DNA from: Geoglobus sp.
GTDB taxonomy: Archaea; Halobacteriota; Archaeoglobi; Archaeoglobales; Archaeoglobaceae
Direction of reading: 5' to 3'
Assembly: GCA_027019885.1 (NCBI GenBank)
Contig: JALUWC010000309.1
Location: forward strand, 1-9,517
Length of the DNA stretch: 9,517 nt
Made by a program: the position numbers and the translations under genes
The notes under the pieces: generated by a model
The model's database searches: none
Told to the model about the DNA's origin: nothing
The model's input: the letters and a program-made list of their open reading frames with translations, nothing else
Shown: positions 6,533 through 9,517 of the stretch, piece after piece
How positions within the stretch are numbered: the first letter of the stretch is position 1
Layout of the letters: every line of letters begins with the position of its first letter

Positions 6533-6572
6533 TCACCTCAGTCTGCAGTATTATAATAGGATTAATATAAAT
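6533..6572 (-). promoter_or_regulatory. Promoter and ribosome binding site of the broken 6528 gene
   Basis: TTTATATT (6564-6572) is a TATA-like box, and GAGGTGA (6533-6539) is a clear Shine-Dalgarno sequence four bases before ATG 6528. This is the clearest ribosome binding site in the window and shows that the start of this damaged gene was once genuine. Confidence 0.65.
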
Positions 6573-6598
6573 CTTTTTAGAATTTTATTAACTCTGGG

Positions 6599-6868
6599 TT
6601 ACTCCCGTAACTTTTTCTCAGGAAATGGACACTCTGGTCCATCAAACCACCAACTCATCTGATAAATTCTCAGTTGTCATTGCCCTATTGGTTCTGAGGA
6701 GATAGCGGCAATTTATCCTGAATTGAATCCCTCATTTCTGGAGGATTATCCTGCAGAATCACGAAATCTTGCTCTGTGACCTTCTACAGCGTTCTCTGAC
6801 ACCATTCATTACATGTTGCCGAGATTTTTTCAATGGCAGGAGTAATGTTTTTCCAGATCTGAATGGAT
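6599..6868 (-). pseudogene. Gene remnant with two stops and a frameshift, unknown family
   Basis: On the minus strand directly after the hemerythrin gene a coherent protein can be pieced together. It runs through IQIWKNITPAIEKIS and CNEWCQRTL, then a TAG, then KVTEQDFVILQDNPPEMRD and SIQDK. A frame change leads to IAAISSEPIGQ, a TGA, then QLRIYQMSWWFDGPECPF ending at a TAA (6601-6599). No start codon remains; the 5' end seems lost at the hemerythrin stop. The aromatic and cysteine-rich C-terminal segment (MSWWFDGPECPF) looks conserved rather than random, but I do not recognise the family. The alternative is chance coding-like sequence. The consistent composition across the breaks argues against that. 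Confidence 0.5.
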
Positions 6869-7447
6869 CTAAAACCTCCTTTCAAGCCTTTCAACAATCA
6901 TCTCCAGCTCTCTTTTTGATGGCGGATCTACCTCCAAAAACTCTCTCAGCATCTCCTCCTCTTTCTCTTTTGACAGATAGGGATGCATCGCGATAAACAG
7001 ACCATCATCCTCCTTGGAAATGTGGTTTCTGAGCATGGATGCGTAGGCGAGGGCATAATTTTTCAGGGCCTCAGGATCTGAAATGCTTTCTTTTATCTTT
7101 GCAACAAGTCTTCTTCCCTCGACGTGGTCGTTTTCAAGGTCTTCAATCATGTCATGTATGTGCTCTGGAGCTATTTCCTTCAGACGTTTGAAGAGGATCT
7201 TCTCCTCCTTGCCATGGTGTATCGCATCGGCATATTCAGAAAAGAACCTTGCAAGATCTAAATAGAGCTTTTCATCCTGAACTCCACTTTTCACGGCATT
7301 TACAAGGATGTCAATTGCCCTCTTTATCACCTTGTGCTCATCAACAAGGACGGTTGTGGCAGGATAGCCTTCATGATCTCCAGCCTCAACCTGAGCCTCA
7401 AGATCTTCCACATCCTCAAGCAGGTCAAGATCATCAAACTCGTCCAT
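6869..7447 (-). CDS. Hemerythrin HHE-domain protein
   Basis: A 192-residue soluble protein of the hemerythrin/HHE cation-binding family, whose members bind a di-iron centre and handle oxygen, nitric oxide or iron. Candidate metal ligands are in place on four helices: H38 (DEHKVIKRAI), H77/H78 with E81 (IHHGKEEKILF), H108 (ENDHVEGRR), and H142 with E146 (LRNHISKEDDGLF). These match the pattern of HHE proteins that carry HHgKEE and H..KEe motifs. The first 27 residues are unusually acidic (MDEFDDLDLLEDVEDLE) and lie outside the fold. The start is the first ATG, with an AT-rich box (about 7470-7479) near 28 nt upstream. In an archaeon with anaerobic habits it may protect against oxygen or nitric oxide (inference). 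Damaged genes lie on both sides, but this one is intact. Confidence 0.9.
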   Translation of the reverse strand: MDEFDDLDLLEDVEDLEAQVEAGDHEGYPATTVLVDEHKVIKRAIDILVNAVKSGVQDEKLYLDLARFFSEYADAIHHGKEEKILFKRLKEIAPEHIHDMIEDLENDHVEGRRLVAKIKESISDPEALKNYALAYASMLRNHISKEDDGLFIAMHPYLSKEKEEEMLREFLEVDPPSKRELEMIVERLERRF

Positions 7448-7543
7448 GAACCAAGTTGTGATATCAGAATATCATATTTTCTCCTAAGATGTGAGGCAAA
7501 CATCTCGGAAAAGCCGGCTTGCTTTAAGGATGTATTCACTATC

Positions 7544-7775
7544 CTACTCCTTGCCCTTATCCTTGGAGTGCATCACCCTCCATACATCTGATATTTCCTC
7601 AAGGTATTTTGCTCTACCCTCTTTGTAATCACGTCTCTCCTCTTCAATTGAGCGTAAATATTTGTTGTTTGAAAGTGCCAGTATCTTCAACTCAGATCTT
7701 CAAGTTCTCCTTGATTGCGTCTGGTGTCAAAGATTTCAATTTTCTAACTGCTGAATCCTTCACTTTCATTTCCAT
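7544..7775 (-). pseudogene. Small antitoxin-like gene broken by a 13-bp duplication
   Basis: ATG 7775 opens MEMKVKDSAVRKLKSLTPDA and reaches an early TGA at 7694-7692. The missing continuation is present one frame away: ILALSNNKYLRSIEEE, then RRDYKEGRAKYLEEISDVW, ending at TAG 7546-7544. Removing one unit of an exact 13-bp tandem duplication joins both parts seamlessly (KENLKILALSNN) into a 72-residue protein. The segment SIEE-RRDYKEGRAKYLEEI resembles the C-terminal part of small type II antitoxins (RelB-like, with an x-S-I-E-x-x-x-x-D-x-x-x-G-R pattern), but this is only a resemblance. No toxin gene is visible beside it. An AGAGG-like ribosome binding site precedes the ATG. Confidence 0.6.
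7683..7703 (-). repeat. 13-bp tandem duplication inside the antitoxin-like gene
   Basis: On the minus strand TTGAAGAT, CTGAG, TTGAAGAT: the octamer repeats at an offset of 13, which is not a multiple of three and introduces the TGA. It is most simply a recent slippage or double-strand repair event. Confidence 0.8.
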
Positions 7776-7860
7776 TATTGATGCCTCTTTTAACCAATGA
7801 TGAATTTGACTGTGATCATAAGAAATTCCAGACAACGTTTGAAGGATAAACGAAGGTTTG

Positions 7861-7960
7861 CAAAGTAAACTTTGGACGAGCGTATGCGAGTTGTTTACCC
7901 GCTTGTTAAATGACCCGAGCGAAGCGGGGGCAAGGATGCGCAGCCACCGCGGAGCTTCAA
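7861..7960. other. GC-rich patch with inverted repeats
   Basis: A block of about 100 bases unlike its AT-rich surroundings. It contains CAAAG-TAAA-CTTTG (7861-7874), GTAAAC/GTTTAC (7865-7870 and 7893-7898), a 7-bp stem CCCGCTT/AAGCGGG (7898-7904 and 7922-7928), and two related motifs GAGCGTATGCGAG (7878-7890) and GAGCGAAGCGGG (7917-7928). It lies just past the 3' end of the protease-methyltransferase gene and may be its original downstream hairpin, brought along in transfer. There is no T-run, so a terminator role is only possible. It contains no reading frame I can support. Confidence 0.5.
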
Positions 7961-7979
7961 AGCACGCTAAAAGATTCCT

Positions 7980-9440
7980 TTATCTCTCATCTTTAAATTT
8001 GCTCTTACCAATCGGGTCAGGCTTTCTAAAGTTAGCAGTATAATTCTTTTTCTTGCCGTAGCTCTCTACAAATTCAAAACCCTGTTCTTCAGCCAAATTA
8101 CAGACAACTGACATAGGCATAGAGTCCGGGTCCCCTGGCTGCTCCGTGATGGATAACAGACCAGATGGTTTAAGGACTTTGTAGATAGCACTTAAACACT
8201 TTTCTTTATTTGAAACCTCACCTAAAACTGCGACAAGAAAAACTATATCAAATTTGTTCTCGCCAAAAGGGAGATTTACAGCATCTCCCAGTGTAAATCC
8301 CACATTATGCAATCCTGCTGCTTCAAGTTTCTGGCGTGCCTTCTCAAGCATCTTCTTCTGTATATCAAACAATTCTAAATGTCCATATGGAATGCGTTGA
8401 GCGATTTCAACGCTGAAATAACCTGGACCAGGCCCTATTTCAAGCACATTAAAATTTTCTTTTAAATGTAGACGGTTAGCCAGCTTTTTGGGAGAAAGTA
8501 TGAACCTTCGGAAAGGAGAATCTAAAACAAATGAGAGCTGATGTGGACATGCACCTTTGCCTAAAAAGCACTTTAAGATTTCTTTGTCTATCCATAAGGA
8601 ATTCGGATGGGTCAGTGTTTCTTTTCCATAAATAAGAACCACAACAAGCGATAAGGCAAAAACTAATAATGTGCTATACAATCTGCCTTGTTCAGTTAAT
8701 GGCATAAGTTCTCCAGAAAAATTAATCATAAAGTGGAAAAGTATAGCCGATAATGTGCTTCGGTTGGTATTATTGTAAATCAACGTGAACAAAATTGAAA
8801 TTATAATTGGACCAAGGATATAGGTCCAAAAATTCAGTGTATCAAACATTAATTTTTCGTGTTGGAATGTGCCTTTCATGAAGAACAAGGGTACATGCCA
8901 CAACGCCCATACTGCGCCAAGAATGAGACTTGATATAAGCGCATTATATTTCGCTTGCAGGCCGTCCAATGCATAACCACGCCAACCAAGCTCTTCTGGC
9001 AATGGTCCAAAGATTAAGATAAAAATTGCAAACGGTAAAATTCGCCAAGGTTCGGACAGCAGGTTTTTGGCAGTTTCAAATCCCGGTAAAGGTGAGCCTG
9101 TAAGAATGCCTATCAAAATGGTAACAGCATTTAACATAGGAAAAGTGAGCAGGATTACCAAAAACCATTTTTTGTTAATTCGCCTGATGTCAAATACACG
9201 GTGCCAATAATCTCTCCACTGTTCTTTATCGCGAGTGCGAGAAATCAGTATGATTTCCGCAATTGCAGGCCCGAACAATCCTAAGGCTCCGAAAAGTACT
9301 GCAGGAAATTTCCAGACATTCCAGCCTAACAATATGATCCACATCCAGAAAAACCATGAAATGCAGAGAGCGAGGGCAAAAAACCTCCATGGATTTGCCT
9401 TTGAAACTCTGTTCCTTATTCCATCCATGTTCTTACTCAC
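7980..9440 (-). CDS. CPBP (Rce1-like) intramembrane protease fused to SAM methyltransferase
   Basis: 486 residues. Residues 1-272 are a CPBP/type II CAAX protease with about eight hydrophobic helices (about 20-270). The catalytic signatures are PLPEELGWRGYAL (E149, E150, R154), H182 in LWALWHVP, and H236 with N240 in LFHFMINF. Residues about 285-475 are a class I SAM methyltransferase: a lead-in (FRRFILSPKKLANRL), motif I LEIGPGPGY (333-341), the ribose-binding acid D359 in ELFDI, GDAVNLPF and FDIVFLVAVL, then VLKPSGLLSI. Both halves look complete and the frame is clean between them. The membrane half would sit in the cytoplasmic membrane with the transferase in the cytoplasm. The start is GTG 9440, preceded by GGGGGTAAATAAAA; ATG 9428 is possible. 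CGN arginine codons appear more often than expected for an archaeon of this type, which hints at transfer. Substrate unknown. Confidence 0.88.
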   Translation of the reverse strand: MSKNMDGIRNRVSKANPWRFFALALCISWFFWMWIILLGWNVWKFPAVLFGALGLFGPAIAEIILISRTRDKEQWRDYWHRVFDIRRINKKWFLVILLTFPMLNAVTILIGILTGSPLPGFETAKNLLSEPWRILPFAIFILIFGPLPEELGWRGYALDGLQAKYNALISSLILGAVWALWHVPLFFMKGTFQHEKLMFDTLNFWTYILGPIIISILFTLIYNNTNRSTLSAILFHFMINFSGELMPLTEQGRLYSTLLVFALSLVVVLIYGKETLTHPNSLWIDKEILKCFLGKGACPHQLSFVLDSPFRRFILSPKKLANRLHLKENFNVLEIGPGPGYFSVEIAQRIPYGHLELFDIQKKMLEKARQKLEAAGLHNVGFTLGDAVNLPFGENKFDIVFLVAVLGEVSNKEKCLSAIYKVLKPSGLLSITEQPGDPDSMPMSVVCNLAEEQGFEFVESYGKKKNYTANFRKPDPIGKSKFKDER

Positions 9441-9459
9441 TTTTATTTACCCCCAAAAT

Positions 9460-9517
9460 GGGACTGTCAAGATAACACCTCCGCATTATAAATGGCAACG
9501 AAACTCCCTAACCAGCT
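9460..9517 (-). mobile_element. IS6-like insertion sequence, copy 2 (right end only, cut by window)
   Basis: The reverse complement of these 58 bases is identical to 658-715, the right end of copy 1, and the match stops exactly at the GGG end (9460). The rest lies beyond the window. It is inverted relative to copy 1, so both right ends face the DNA between them. Confidence 0.95.
9467..9517 (-). CDS. IS6-like transposase, C-terminal end (partial)
   Basis: The last 16 residues (SWLGSFVAIYNAEVLS) and the stop codon of the copy 2 transposase, identical to residues 198-213 of the copy at 67-708. It is transcribed towards the protease-methyltransferase gene, whose start is only 27 bases past this stop, so read-through is possible. 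Confidence 0.9.
   Translation of the reverse strand, partial: SWLGSFVAIYNAEVLS

Noticed and set aside
6780..6830. SENAVEG read on the minus strand, like the NAVEG motif of the IS transposase
   Set aside because: Only five or six residues match, the frame closes quickly and nothing else of the transposase is present; likely chance.
7249..7591. Plus-strand frames opposite the hemerythrin gene, and a 70-codon minus-strand frame at 7327-7539
   Set aside because: They overlap the hemerythrin gene in other frames; its ligand pattern identifies the real frame.
7790..7830. C/D box small RNA suggested by aatgatga and ctgtgat
   Set aside because: There is a C-like box but no convincing D box at the right spacing and no terminal stem.
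7850..7960. Integron-type attC recombination site in the GC-rich patch
   Set aside because: GTTAAAT fits one core half-site, but no matching RYYYAAC partner lies at a suitable distance, and there is no integrase.
19..9517. Composite transposon carrying the whole 8.7-kb segment
   Set aside because: The segment includes tRNA-Leu and RNase HII, which are core genes, and copy 1 lacks a target duplication. A rearrangement or independent insertions fit better.
1..9517. CRISPR array or other regularly spaced repeats
   Set aside because: No repeat of 20 bases or more recurs at regular spacing; only the IS ends and short 13-bp duplications are found.

Overview
The window looks like a piece of a euryarchaeal chromosome, most likely from the Archaeoglobales; the family-level placement is inferred from the style of the proteins. 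The evidence for an archaeon is a class II tRNA-Leu with no encoded CCA, an archaeal-type RNase HII, a UbiD-family decarboxylase and small zinc-binding proteins. In addition, TATA-like boxes repeatedly sit about 25-28 nt ahead of start codons with no ribosome binding site, which is the layout of leaderless archaeal transcripts.

Layout. 19-715 is a complete IS6-like insertion sequence. The last 58 bases of the window (9460-9517) are the end of a second copy in opposite orientation, so about 8.7 kb lies between two inverted IS copies. 716-1560 holds a minus-strand tRNA-Leu(CAG) with its promoter inside AT-rich non-coding DNA. 1561-5895 is a compact, healthy block: a membrane-anchored protein and a TRASH-like zinc protein (possible operon), a DMT-family transporter, a GNAT-like acetyltransferase with an extra CxxC domain, a UbiD-family decarboxylase and RNase HII. 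Both convergent gene pairs in this block overlap by four bases at their stop codons.

5896-7979 is a decaying zone. It holds an alpha/beta hydrolase lacking its N-terminal half and frameshifted near its end, a remnant with two in-frame stops and a frameshift (6599-6868), an intact hemerythrin-like gene, and a small antitoxin-like gene broken by an exact 13-bp tandem duplication. It ends in a GC-rich patch with inverted repeats that looks unlike its surroundings. 7980-9440 encodes an unusual single polypeptide, a CPBP (Rce1-like) intramembrane protease fused to a class I SAM methyltransferase, whose start lies about 20 bp from the second IS.

Functionally the genes do not form one pathway. The core block is housekeeping (translation, isoprenoid/quinone-type decarboxylation, RNA removal from DNA, transport). 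The right third is accessory DNA with IS activity, gene decay and a probably acquired fusion gene. The protease-methyltransferase fusion is the best candidate for something undescribed.
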